DNA of 5,134 nt, from positions 1 to 5,134 of the forward strand of contig CALGGQ010000229.1 in NCBI GenBank assembly GCA_937915775.1. The letters run 5' to 3'. Under the pieces are notes generated by a model. The model was not told where the DNA came from. It did no database searches and saw nothing but the letters and a program-made list of their open reading frames with translations. This document shows positions 1 to 5,134 of this stretch, piece after piece; position 1 is the stretch's first letter, and every line of letters begins with the position of its first letter. The stretch is from an uncultured Clostridia bacterium (GTDB lineage Bacteria; Bacillota; Clostridia; Oscillospirales; Acutalibacteraceae). The position numbers and the translations under genes are program-made.

Positions 1-2
1 CC

Positions 3-899
3 CCTACCGAGGAGACACCTGCAGAAGCAGAGGAGGAAGCCCTAACGCCGGAAGAAGCGATGCGCAAGGGCACCGACACCGACATTTTTGACACCAATGA
101 AAGCGCCGAAGGCAAAGAGGCGCTCTACTCCATGGAAGCGGTCAAGGTAACGACGAAGAGCGCGCGCGGACGTGCGACAGTACGTATGATGATCTGCCTC
201 GGTATTCTGACGGTTCTGGCAGCGGCACTGCAATTCCTTGCCGTGAACGTTCCGTTTGTGCCGAAGCTGTTTACCGTTGATTTTTCCACCATTCCCGAAC
301 TGATGGCAACCATCGCTTACGGACCGCTGTTCGGCATTCTGATTTGTGCGCTGAAAAACGTGGTGCATATTGTCATCGTGCCGACAGGCGTTGTCTCCTC
401 GCTGACCAACCTGCTGCTGGATTCCTCATTTCTGCTGCTTGCCTCGCTGATGTATTCCGTCTGGATGGTGCACAGAGATAAGAAAGCCATCGAAAAGAAT
501 AAGCAATCCGTGAAGCCGTACGGACCTTTCCGTATGATGTTCAGCTCCTTTGTAGCCGCGCTGCTTTCGATGATTCCGCAGTATTTTATCACGATGTACA
601 TCGCCTATCCGCTGATGGAAAAGTATTACCGCAAGGAAGGCTTTTCTCTGACAGAGCTGGTTATCTCTTACCAGACGTCCGTCGTCGGGCTGCGCCGTGT
701 GTTTCCTGAGGCAATCGCCCGTCTGCTGCCGGATATCTCCTCCGTTGCGGTCGGCATTCTGCTGTTCAACCTGCCGATTACATTAGCAAAGCTGATACTT
801 GTCACAATCGTAACCGCCTTTTTGCTGAAGCTGTTTCTGCCGTTTATGCAGTACCGCAACAAGCAGGCGCAGGAAAGCGTAAAAATTGATATGGAATAA
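3..899 (+). CDS. ribU: ECF transporter S component, riboflavin (RibU-like), 5' partial
   Basis: Integral membrane substrate-binding subunit of an energy-coupling factor transporter. RibU proteins bind riboflavin and work with the shared EcfT/EcfA/EcfA' module, which is not in this window. Counting from the ATG at 60, the sequence shows hydrophobic segments at about residues 43-63, 79-97, 112-136, 160-183 and 228-262. The RibU-like block VDFSTIPELMA (73-83), the following GPLFG (88-92) and LKN (98-100) align by memory with B. subtilis RibU (IDFSDVPAI, GPLAG, IKN). The last segment has the family's FNLP...K pattern. The frame is open from base 3 with no start codon before 60, and the nearest AGGAGG (31-36) is 23 bases from ATG60, too far to serve it. 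The true start is therefore probably outside the window. The visible N-terminus is an unusual hydrophilic Glu/Ala/Pro-rich extension of at least 60 residues. The protein is also longer than the usual ~190-210 residues. Riboflavin specificity is inferred from family resemblance; another ECF S component is possible. Confidence 0.8.
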   Translation, partial: PTEETPAEAEEEALTPEEAMRKGTDTDIFDTNESAEGKEALYSMEAVKVTTKSARGRATVRMMICLGILTVLAAALQFLAVNVPFVPKLFTVDFSTIPELMATIAYGPLFGILICALKNVVHIVIVPTGVVSSLTNLLLDSSFLLLASLMYSVWMVHRDKKAIEKNKQSVKPYGPFRMMFSSFVAALLSMIPQYFITMYIAYPLMEKYYRKEGFSLTELVISYQTSVVGLRRVFPEAIARLLPDISSVAVGILLFNLPITLAKLILVTIVTAFLLKLFLPFMQYRNKQAQESVKIDME

Positions 900-914
900 A
901 GTCCTACAGACAAT

Positions 915-947
915 AACAGACGGACGGTCAATGACCGTCCGTCTGTT
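915..947. terminator. Strong hairpin terminator between convergent genes
   Basis: Perfect inverted repeat: AACAGACGGACGGTC (915-929), loop AAT, then GACCGTCCGTCTGTT (933-947), a 15-bp GC-rich stem. On the + strand it is followed by GTTTTGG, a short T-rich tail, 15 bases after the transporter stop. It therefore looks like a Rho-independent terminator for that gene. It also lies 8 bases beyond the stop of the PqqD-like gene on the - strand. In that direction the tail (ATTGTCTG) has few U residues, so termination there is probably weaker. Confidence 0.8.
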
Positions 948-954
948 GTTTTGG

Positions 955-1221
955 TTATTCTTCAAAAATGCCCGCCTGCTGCATGGAGGCAATCAGACGC
1001 TCTGTGTCCTGCTCCGCCTTCTCTCTGCCGACGTTATACTTTTCGCACAATCTGTCTGCAATTTCACTCTTATTGCAGCCCTTTTCAATCCAGTCCCATA
1101 TATCGCTTGACGTTTCGTTCAGTTCAATAAACATACTGTTTTCCCTGCTGAGCGCACCGGTTGTGACAACCAAATACTTATCGCCGAGTTTGCGTTTCAT
1201 AAAGCCCTTTTTTATTTTCAT
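955..1221 (-). CDS. PqqD family protein (RRE-type peptide chaperone-like)
   Basis: Small 88-residue protein of the PqqD family (PF05402). Members have a winged-helix RiPP recognition element fold that holds the leader of a precursor peptide for a modifying enzyme. Visible family marks are the MKIKKGFMKRKLGDKYLVV start (paired beta strands), FIELNET at 31-37, the helix SSDIWDWIEKG with Trp42/Trp44, and the pattern SEIADRLCEKYNV...AEQDTERLIASMQQAGIFEE with Asp72 in the last helix. The length is full for a stand-alone PqqD. The start overlaps the stop of the upstream nucleotidyltransferase by ATGA, so the two are likely translationally coupled. A GGGTGAAA sequence upstream of the ATG is a moderate ribosome binding site. 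No precursor peptide or radical SAM gene is adjacent, so the binding partner is unknown. It may serve the neighbouring nucleotidyltransferase instead of a classical RiPP pathway. Confidence 0.82.
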   Translation of the reverse strand: MKIKKGFMKRKLGDKYLVVTTGALSRENSMFIELNETSSDIWDWIEKGCNKSEIADRLCEKYNVGREKAEQDTERLIASMQQAGIFEE

Positions 1222-2381
1222 TCTTTCGTTTCACCCTTTTCTGTGATATGTCTGTCGGAACGGAGTATCGTCTTGATATGCTCTTTTGTATGGGATAGTT
1301 TCAGCCCGCCCGTCAGTTTCTTAAAAATTCTGTAAAGCCGTGCGGTAATCAGCGAATAGCCGCGCTCTGCACACACAGGATACATCGCATAAATGTATTG
1401 CTTACTCGGGAAAATGAACGCCCAGATATGCCTGAATTTCGCAAAGCGGACGCCCTTTTGCATATCTTCGCGCACGTTATTGCGCAAAAAGATTTCCCGT
1501 GTGCCGTGATTACCGCTGCGGATGACATCCTCCTCCGCCTCCGTTATATCTATACGCGGAGGCGTGTTCTCAAACCACTTTTCCTCCAATACCGTTAAAA
1601 CGCGGAAACTTTTCGTAAAGCCGTGTTCCTGCAAAACGCGCTCTATCAGCGCAGTGTCCGCCGTCTCGACATAGGCTTTTTTGAGATAGAATAAATCGAG
1701 AATACGCCGAATACCGCAGCCCATCACCTCAAAATGCTTGATGGTGTGCAGCAACGAATAGAGATAAAAATAAGTGTCCTCCAGCACCCATTTCAGCGGC
1801 TTCTCCGCTGACGGTGCAGCGTGCGAAAACGGGTGGTTGACCGCATCATAATATTGCTCCCGCTGCCCGTAAATATCCTTGGAGAAGAACTCGGCATGAA
1901 ATTCAATTTCAATATCCTCCGCCTCAGCATTCAGCTCGCCCGGCTGAACCAGCCAGGTGGTGTAACCGAGCCCCTGCATCAGTTCTTCAACAGCGGAAAA
2001 GTTCTCCTCATCTACAATAAAGTCAATATCGGACATCATCCGCAGCTCCGGCGAGGGATACAGCGTTTTGGTAACAGTCCCCTGCGCCTCCAGCGTACGA
2101 ATTCCCTTTTCGTGCAGCGCCTGCGTTACCTGCTCATACGCGAGCTGCTGGCGCGCATCGCGCTGAACGGCGAAGAAATAGCTGAGCTGCCATTCCTGAT
2201 AGACGGAAGGCTCCGGCTTGTTTTGCAGCTTGTCAAGGCTGAGGAAGGCAAGATTGGCAACCTCATGCGCTTTCCCGAGCGCAAGCACGCCTTCAAACGA
2301 TACCCCCTCCGGCTTCTCAAGCGGCACGGTATCGTGAACGGCACAATATAAAAGATGAATAAGATATTCATAATTATTCAT
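1218..2381 (-). CDS. Nucleotidyltransferase family protein (NTP_transf_5-like, PF14907)
   Basis: 387-residue protein of the uncharacterised nucleotidyltransferase family often found next to PqqD-like genes in Firmicutes, including lasso-peptide and polysaccharide loci. The signature is LYPSPELRMMSDIDFIV (107-123), with the acidic pair Asp118/Asp120 expected to bind metal and NTP. A likely third acidic position is in IEIEFH (157-162). The later block H212...KH216...GCGIRRILDLFYL (221-233) is typical of the family. The usual Lys-Gly just ahead of the LYP motif is Gln100-Gly101 here. There is no signal peptide or membrane segment, so it is probably cytoplasmic. The start ATG is preceded by AGAAGG with a 7-base spacing. 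The gene has its own near-consensus promoter and overlaps the PqqD-like gene by 4 bases. The substrate is unknown; in related loci the family has been associated with modification of phosphorylated peptides or with glycan genes, which does not settle its role here. Confidence 0.78.
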   Translation of the reverse strand: MNNYEYLIHLLYCAVHDTVPLEKPEGVSFEGVLALGKAHEVANLAFLSLDKLQNKPEPSVYQEWQLSYFFAVQRDARQQLAYEQVTQALHEKGIRTLEAQGTVTKTLYPSPELRMMSDIDFIVDEENFSAVEELMQGLGYTTWLVQPGELNAEAEDIEIEFHAEFFSKDIYGQREQYYDAVNHPFSHAAPSAEKPLKWVLEDTYFYLYSLLHTIKHFEVMGCGIRRILDLFYLKKAYVETADTALIERVLQEHGFTKSFRVLTVLEEKWFENTPPRIDITEAEEDVIRSGNHGTREIFLRNNVREDMQKGVRFAKFRHIWAFIFPSKQYIYAMYPVCAERGYSLITARLYRIFKKLTGGLKLSHTKEHIKTILRSDRHITEKGETKE

Positions 2382-2413
2382 AACATAACCTTCTGTATGC
2401 TGTCGGTACGTCT

Positions 2414-2442
2414 ATTATAGCACAGACGGTTGTTTTTGGCAA
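2414..2442 (-). promoter_or_regulatory. Sigma-A promoter for nucleotidyltransferase-pqqD pair
   Basis: On the - strand, a -35 TTGCCA (2437-2442) and a perfect -10 TATAAT (2414-2419) are separated by exactly 17 bases. TGC precedes the -10, giving an extended -10. The nucleotidyltransferase ATG follows 32 bases after the -10, with AGAAGG before it. The promoter lies inside the end of the hydrolase gene: the TAA stop of that gene (2415-2417) is within the TATAAT. It should make the two-gene pair independently expressed from the upstream trio. Confidence 0.8.
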
Positions 2443-3338
2443 TTGTCAGCGTTTTTGTTCAGTATCTCAATAATTTCCTTCTGTGCCTTTTTCGCTTCAG
2501 GAATGGGATAAACGACGAATACATGGTTCATCCCCTCAACTTCACGGTAATCAAGCGCTGCGCCTGCCTCACGGCATTTCTCTTGAAACCGGCGCGCATC
2601 TAAAATTAAGTTTTCGTGCGTGCCGTAATAGACCGTCATCGGTGCCAGCCCTTTCAGGTTACCGTAAATCGGGCTGACGCGGTAATCGTGCACCTCCGTT
2701 ACCCCCGCCCAATTTTTGCCTGCTTCCTTCAGAAAATCATACTGCAAATTCGGGTCAATCCGGTCAATCTCCGCATCAAACGGTGTATCCATACTGACAT
2801 CCAGCCACGGAGAAAGCAGTATCATTCGTGACGGCTGCGGTAAGCCGACAGTATTCAGATACTCGCAAAATGACAGCGCCAGTCCTCCGCCGGAGGAATC
2901 GCCCATCAGCACAAGATTTTCGGGTTCCACGGTTTCCAGCAAACCGCGGTACAGCTTTTCCAAAAAGGAAAAGGTCGTTTCAAACGTATTATCGGGCGCT
3001 TTCGGATAAACGGGAAACAGGACTTCATAATCCGTATGCCCCGCAATCGTATCACACAGTAAAAAATGTGGCAGAAGCGGCGGCTCACAAAATGCACCGC
3101 CGTGCAAATAAATGATTTTCTCCTCACTGCCCGCGTTAAAGGTGATCATTTCCACGCCGTCCATCGTCTGCTTTTTCGGCGCGGAGAGATATCCGTAGGC
3201 AGGCAAATGCAGCGGCTTCGCGTTTTTGACGCGCAGTTTTTCAATATACTTTTCGCGTTTTTTCGGGTTGGCATACAGCCTTTTTCTGCCGCTGCACCGA
3301 ATCACAAATGCCGCAAAACGGCTCATCAAGCTGCTCAT
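2415..3338 (-). CDS. Alpha/beta hydrolase fold-3 esterase/lipase (HSL family)
   Basis: 307-residue carboxylic ester hydrolase of the hormone-sensitive-lipase-like family (PF07859). The oxyanion-hole motif is HGGAF (79-83), and the nucleophile elbow is GDSSGGG (146-152), with Ser148 as expected nucleophile. The LSPWLD block follows (175-180), and the catalytic His is likely His272 in GMNHVF. The catalytic acid lies in THENLILDARRF (240-251); by position it is Glu242 or Asp247, and I cannot decide which. The N-terminal cap (1-60) is basic, with a short hydrophobic stretch (FAAFVI) but no convincing signal peptide, so it is probably cytoplasmic. The ATG at 3338 has AAGGTG 6 bases upstream, and the gene begins 3 bases after the stop of the preceding GNAT gene, implying coupling. 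The last ~13 residues (NKNADNCQKQPSVL region) extend past the usual terminal helix and coincide with the promoter of the next genes. Substrate unknown; probably short acyl esters. Confidence 0.85.
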   Translation of the reverse strand: MSSLMSRFAAFVIRCSGRKRLYANPKKREKYIEKLRVKNAKPLHLPAYGYLSAPKKQTMDGVEMITFNAGSEEKIIYLHGGAFCEPPLLPHFLLCDTIAGHTDYEVLFPVYPKAPDNTFETTFSFLEKLYRGLLETVEPENLVLMGDSSGGGLALSFCEYLNTVGLPQPSRMILLSPWLDVSMDTPFDAEIDRIDPNLQYDFLKEAGKNWAGVTEVHDYRVSPIYGNLKGLAPMTVYYGTHENLILDARRFQEKCREAGAALDYREVEGMNHVFVVYPIPEAKKAQKEIIEILNKNADNCQKQPSVL

Positions 3339-3341
3339 ATC

Positions 3342-3911
3342 TTACACCTTTTCCGAAATAGTATCCGTCAGCACCAGGCGCATATAAACGACCTCCTGAT
3401 AGCCGGAAATGCGCGATTTGAAATCCAGCGGATTTCTGCCGTATTCCACAAAGCCGGCGCGCCGATACAGCGAAACGGCTCTCGTATTATCGGCAACAAC
3501 CTCCAGCTCCATCTGCTCATACCCTGCCTGCTTTGCGCAATGGATACAAGCCTCCAGCAACGCCTTGCCGATGCCGAGTCCCCAATAATCCTTCAAAACA
3601 GATACGCCGAAATCACAGCGGTGGCGCAGCTTTTGCTTAGGGCTGACCACTTCAATCCCCGCTGTGGCAACGATAATTCCGTCCAGCTCGGCGACGATTT
3701 CAATCTCATTTTCGCTGTCGGTTTTCTTTTGCAGGAAGTCCCCTTCCTCCTCCGCAGTGAACGTGATTTCATCGGGAAAAGTAAGCAGAAAATCCGTCTG
3801 CTGATGGGTGAGAACAAATTCCTCCAGAACCGCCTCACCGTCTTTGGCAGTGCCGTTCCTGAGGATACATTCTCTGCCGTCCTTCAATGCTATTCTTTGA
3901 AAATACTTCAT
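3342..3911 (-). CDS. GNAT family N-acetyltransferase (second of pair)
   Basis: 189-residue Gcn5-related acetyltransferase, expected to move an acetyl group from acetyl-CoA to an amine. Motif A is clear: DFGVSVLKDYWGLGIGKALL, with the acetyl-CoA pyrophosphate loop WGLGIG at 110-115. It is followed by LEVVADNTRAVSLYRRAGF, with Asn142 and Tyr149 as the usual motif B positions. The layout resembles RimI/PhnO-like small GNATs with an N-terminal extension. I chose the ATG at 3911 over the one at 3938. It has AAGGAAG 7 bases upstream (3919-3925), and it overlaps the stop of the upstream GNAT gene as ATGA, whereas the longer form lacks such a site. The hydrolase gene starts 3 bases after its stop. 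The substrate cannot be told from sequence; small amines, antibiotics or protein N-termini are all possible. Confidence 0.87.
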   Translation of the reverse strand: MKYFQRIALKDGRECILRNGTAKDGEAVLEEFVLTHQQTDFLLTFPDEITFTAEEEGDFLQKKTDSENEIEIVAELDGIIVATAGIEVVSPKQKLRHRCDFGVSVLKDYWGLGIGKALLEACIHCAKQAGYEQMELEVVADNTRAVSLYRRAGFVEYGRNPLDFKSRISGYQEVVYMRLVLTDTISEKV

Positions 3912-4447
3912 CGTAATTCTTCCTTTTGGCTGCGCCATTCCTCTTTGGTGATACAGGTAAAATGCTCCGTGCGTGTTTCGTTCATAGCAGGCACCGCCAC
4001 GTGTTCCTTGGTGTATTGATAGCGAAAGCCGACCTTCTCCTGCACACGCTTTGATTTGCCGTTTCCGTCATAATAGCCGCACCACACGGTTTCTACCCCC
4101 AGCTCATCAAAAGCACGGCGGAGCAAGGCGCGCGCGGCTTCGGGAATCAGCCCCTGCCCCCAGAACGGTTTGGCAATCCAGTAGCCGAGCTCGCATTCCT
4201 TTGTGCTGTCACGGTTGAACATCAGTTCAATCGCGCCGATGGCTTTGCCGTCGGATAATAGGCAGACAGCGTAACACTCCTTGCCGTTCAGTACACTTTG
4301 AATCACAGCTTTACTTTCTTCCACGCTTTGATGCGGCTGCCAGCCCGCTGCCGGACCGATTGCGGGGTCTTTGGCATACTGAAATAAATCCTCCGCATCG
4401 CTCATCTCCCACGGACGAAGCAGTAATCGTTTTGTTGTTAACATCAT
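3908..4447 (-). CDS. GNAT family N-acetyltransferase (RimJ/RimL-like), first gene of operon
   Basis: 179-residue acetyltransferase of the RimJ/RimL type (Acetyltransf_3). It opens with the typical TKRLLLRPWEMSDAEDLF and has AGWQPH at 34-39, common in one Firmicutes subgroup. Motif A is ELGYWIAKPFWGQGLIPEAA, with WGQGL at 96-100 as the acetyl-CoA loop. YYDGNGKSKRVQEKVGF (125-141) supplies the Asn and Ser positions usual for motif B. Two adjacent ATGs exist (4447 and 4444). The AGGGGA site is only 2 bases from the first and 5 from the second, so the second is a slightly better start, giving 178 residues. It is the first gene of a likely operon with the next GNAT and the hydrolase. It is only loosely similar to its GNAT neighbour, so this is not a recent duplication. 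Acceptor unknown: ribosomal protein, peptide or drug. Confidence 0.86.
   Translation of the reverse strand: MMLTTKRLLLRPWEMSDAEDLFQYAKDPAIGPAAGWQPHQSVEESKAVIQSVLNGKECYAVCLLSDGKAIGAIELMFNRDSTKECELGYWIAKPFWGQGLIPEAARALLRRAFDELGVETVWCGYYDGNGKSKRVQEKVGFRYQYTKEHVAVPAMNETRTEHFTCITKEEWRSQKEELR
3919..3925 (-). promoter_or_regulatory. Ribosome binding site fixing the second GNAT start
   Basis: AAGGAAG on the - strand lies 7 bases before the ATG at 3911 and inside the end of the first GNAT gene. It decides for the shorter 189-residue product over the start at 3938. Confidence 0.75.
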
Positions 4448-4479
4448 CTTCCCCTGTTCTGAATCAATTTTTCAATACT

Positions 4480-4499
4480 TGATAAAATCTATTTTATCA
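4480..4499. promoter_or_regulatory. 20-bp palindrome, probable operator
   Basis: TGATAAAATCTATTTTATCA is a palindrome with 9-base arms (4480-4488, 4491-4499) around a CT centre. It overlaps the proposed -10 of the GNAT operon and would cover the transcription start, the classic position for a repressor operator. It is AT-rich with no GC stem, so it is unlikely to be a terminator. The regulator is unknown; the arms resemble sites of winged-helix regulators in general but match no box I can name with confidence. Confidence 0.5.
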
Positions 4500-4519
4500 C
4501 ATCAAAAAGCATAAAACAA
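4491..4519 (-). promoter_or_regulatory. Probable promoter of the GNAT-GNAT-hydrolase operon
   Basis: On the - strand, TTGTTT (4514-4519) and TAAAAT (4491-4496) are 17 bases apart. The -10 matches five of six consensus bases; the -35 is weaker, with only the TTG core. The -10 sits in the palindrome at 4480-4499. The leader to the first ATG is about 35-40 bases and carries the AGGGGA ribosome binding site. Confidence 0.55.
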
Positions 4520-4571
4520 TCCTCATTCCATATGAGCGTTCCAATACTGTCTGAAAGTGACATTTTTGTAA

Positions 4572-4600
4572 TGGAAGTCGGTCTGCATCTATGCTATAAT
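4572..4600 (+). promoter_or_regulatory. Extended -10 promoter of the chimeric response-regulator gene
   Basis: A perfect TATAAT (4595-4600) is preceded by TGC (4592-4594), an extended -10. The -35 at the right distance, TGGAAG (4572-4577), is poor, as is often seen with extended -10 promoters. Transcription would start near 4607, so the mRNA begins close to the ribosome binding site. It points away from the divergent GNAT operon. Confidence 0.65.
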
Positions 4601-4605
4601 GGACT

Positions 4606-4612
4606 GGAGGTG
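4606..4612 (+). promoter_or_regulatory. Ribosome binding site selecting the GTG start at 4619
   Basis: GGAGGTG is a near-perfect Shine-Dalgarno. Its GGAGG core is 8 bases before the GTG at 4619, which begins the recognisable response-regulator sequence. It rules against the in-frame ATG at 4532, which lies upstream of the promoter. Confidence 0.8.
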
Positions 4613-4618
4613 ATAGAA

Positions 4619-5098
4619 GTGAACATCTTTTTATTAGAGGACGACGAGGCAATCGGGATGGCGCTGAGCTATTCGCTGGAGAGCGAGGAAAACACGGACG
4701 ACGGACTGATCGTCGATCACTATTCCGCGCCGGAAGCCGGAGATTTTATCTCCGCCTATATGCTTGAATACATGAGCCCGGCGGGAGAGACGCTTGTCTT
4801 TACGGGACGGCTGCAGGAAAACTCGGAAAACGCGGGATTCGGAGCCGAAGACGGCCGGATCCGCAAGGTAGAACTGAGCGGTATGAACGACGCGATCATC
4901 CTGGATCGCGATGGCGGCTCGGCTCTGTATATGCGTCATGCGCTCCCAGCGCCGGTCTCCTATGCGGATACTTTTTTCCTATTGGATTCGTGGCTCGATA
5001 TCGAAACGGAAGAGGCCGGACTGTATGACGAGGCCTTTTACTGGACGGCGGCGTCCGGCCTCAGCGGAAACGAACTGTTAGAGCTGGTAAAAGACTGA
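4619..5098 (+). CDS. Chimeric ORF: response-regulator N-terminus fused to DUF4367-like domain
   Basis: 159-residue frame starting at GTG 4619, which has GGAGG 8 bases upstream and an extended -10 promoter. Residues 1-24 (NIFLLEDDEAIGMALSYSLE) are the beta1-alpha1 start of an OmpR/PhoB-type receiver domain, with the acidic Asp8/Asp9 pocket. The sequence then changes character at about residue 25 (near 4691). The phosphorylated Asp expected near residue 50, the rest of the receiver and the DNA-binding domain are all missing, and the other two forward frames do not restore them. Residues 25-159 read as a soluble acidic domain. It has a YMLEYMSPAGETLVF strand pair, VELSGMNDAIILDR and a terminal FYWTAASGLSGNELLELVKD, resembling the C-terminal half of DUF4367-type domains of anti-sigma or lipoprotein-like proteins. 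This resemblance is tentative. There is no signal peptide or membrane segment. The product is unlikely to work as a response regulator. It may be a deletion fusion, a decaying gene or an assembly join. Confidence 0.6.
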   Translation: MNIFLLEDDEAIGMALSYSLESEENTDDGLIVDHYSAPEAGDFISAYMLEYMSPAGETLVFTGRLQENSENAGFGAEDGRIRKVELSGMNDAIILDRDGGSALYMRHALPAPVSYADTFFLLDSWLDIETEEAGLYDEAFYWTAASGLSGNELLELVKD

Positions 5099-5134
5099 GA
5101 AAAACCGCAAATTCTAGAACAACGCGAAAGCCCG

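Noticed and set aside
886..1110. Small + strand frame overlapping the transporter end and the terminator, as a possible RiPP precursor
   Set aside because: It runs through the terminator hairpin, is antisense to the PqqD-like gene and has no ribosome binding site. Its Leu/Phe-rich sequence does not look like a leader plus core.
1821..2351. + strand open frame of 176 residues within the nucleotidyltransferase gene
   Set aside because: It is an antisense shadow of a gene with clear family motifs, and it has no recognisable motif of its own.
3912..3938. Nine-residue N-terminal extension of the second GNAT
   Set aside because: The ATG at 3911 has AAGGAAG at a 7-base spacing and an ATGA overlap with the preceding gene; the upstream ATG has neither.
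3066..4019. Long + strand open frame (317 residues) opposite the GNATs and hydrolase
   Set aside because: It is antisense to two genes with clear catalytic motifs. Its protein has no recognisable domain and an Arg/Phe/Gln-rich composition typical of shadow frames.
4532..4618. In-frame ATG extension of the rightmost gene by 29 residues
   Set aside because: It begins upstream of the TATAAT at 4595-4600 and has no ribosome binding site. The encoded residues do not belong to the receiver fold, and the GTG at 4619 has a near-perfect site.
4691..5098. Frameshift hiding the rest of the response regulator
   Set aside because: Neither of the other forward frames after 4690 gives receiver-like sequence: one stops within a few codons and the other gives an Arg-rich stretch.
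5112..5119. TTCTAGAA palindrome after the last gene as a terminator or attachment site
   Set aside because: It is only 8 bases long with no stem extension and no T-tract, so it is expected by chance.

Overview
The window reads like Firmicutes, probably Clostridia (Ruminococcaceae/Oscillospiraceae-like), of moderate GC. Signs of this are strong AGGAGG-type ribosome binding sites, sigma-A promoters with perfect TATAAT boxes, a RibU-type ECF vitamin transporter component, and a PqqD-like protein next to a PF14907-type nucleotidyltransferase. The taxon is an inference from protein style, not from a marker gene.

Layout. At the left edge, a + strand gene open at its 5' end encodes an ECF transporter substrate-binding membrane protein that resembles the riboflavin component RibU (to 899). 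A strong hairpin (915-947) separates it from five genes on the - strand, which are read from right to left. First comes a tightly coupled trio: a RimJ/RimL-like GNAT acetyltransferase (4447-3908), a second GNAT (3911-3342, ATGA overlap) and an HSL-type alpha/beta hydrolase (3338-2415, 3-base gap). Next is a pair made of an NTP_transf_5-like nucleotidyltransferase (2381-1218) and a PqqD-like protein (1221-955, ATGA overlap). This pair has its own near-consensus promoter, embedded in the last codons and stop of the hydrolase gene. The trio has a plausible promoter at 4491-4519 whose -10 lies inside a 20-bp palindrome, which looks like an operator.

To the right, divergently on the + strand, an extended -10 promoter and an excellent ribosome binding site drive a GTG-started frame (4619-5098). 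Its first ~24 residues are the start of an OmpR-type response regulator. The rest is unrelated and resembles the C-terminal part of a DUF4367-type extracytoplasmic/anti-sigma-like domain. This in-frame chimera is the most unusual thing here; it may be a deletion fusion, a degraded gene or an assembly join.

How the genes work together: the acetyltransferases and hydrolase form a small-molecule acyl-transfer/ester-cleavage operon with unknown substrates. The nucleotidyltransferase and PqqD-like protein form a conserved two-gene module of the kind seen beside RiPP and lasso-peptide genes, but no precursor, radical SAM enzyme, protease or transporter for one is visible. There is no rRNA, tRNA, CRISPR array or insertion sequence in the window, and no gene-free stretch exceeds 300 bases.
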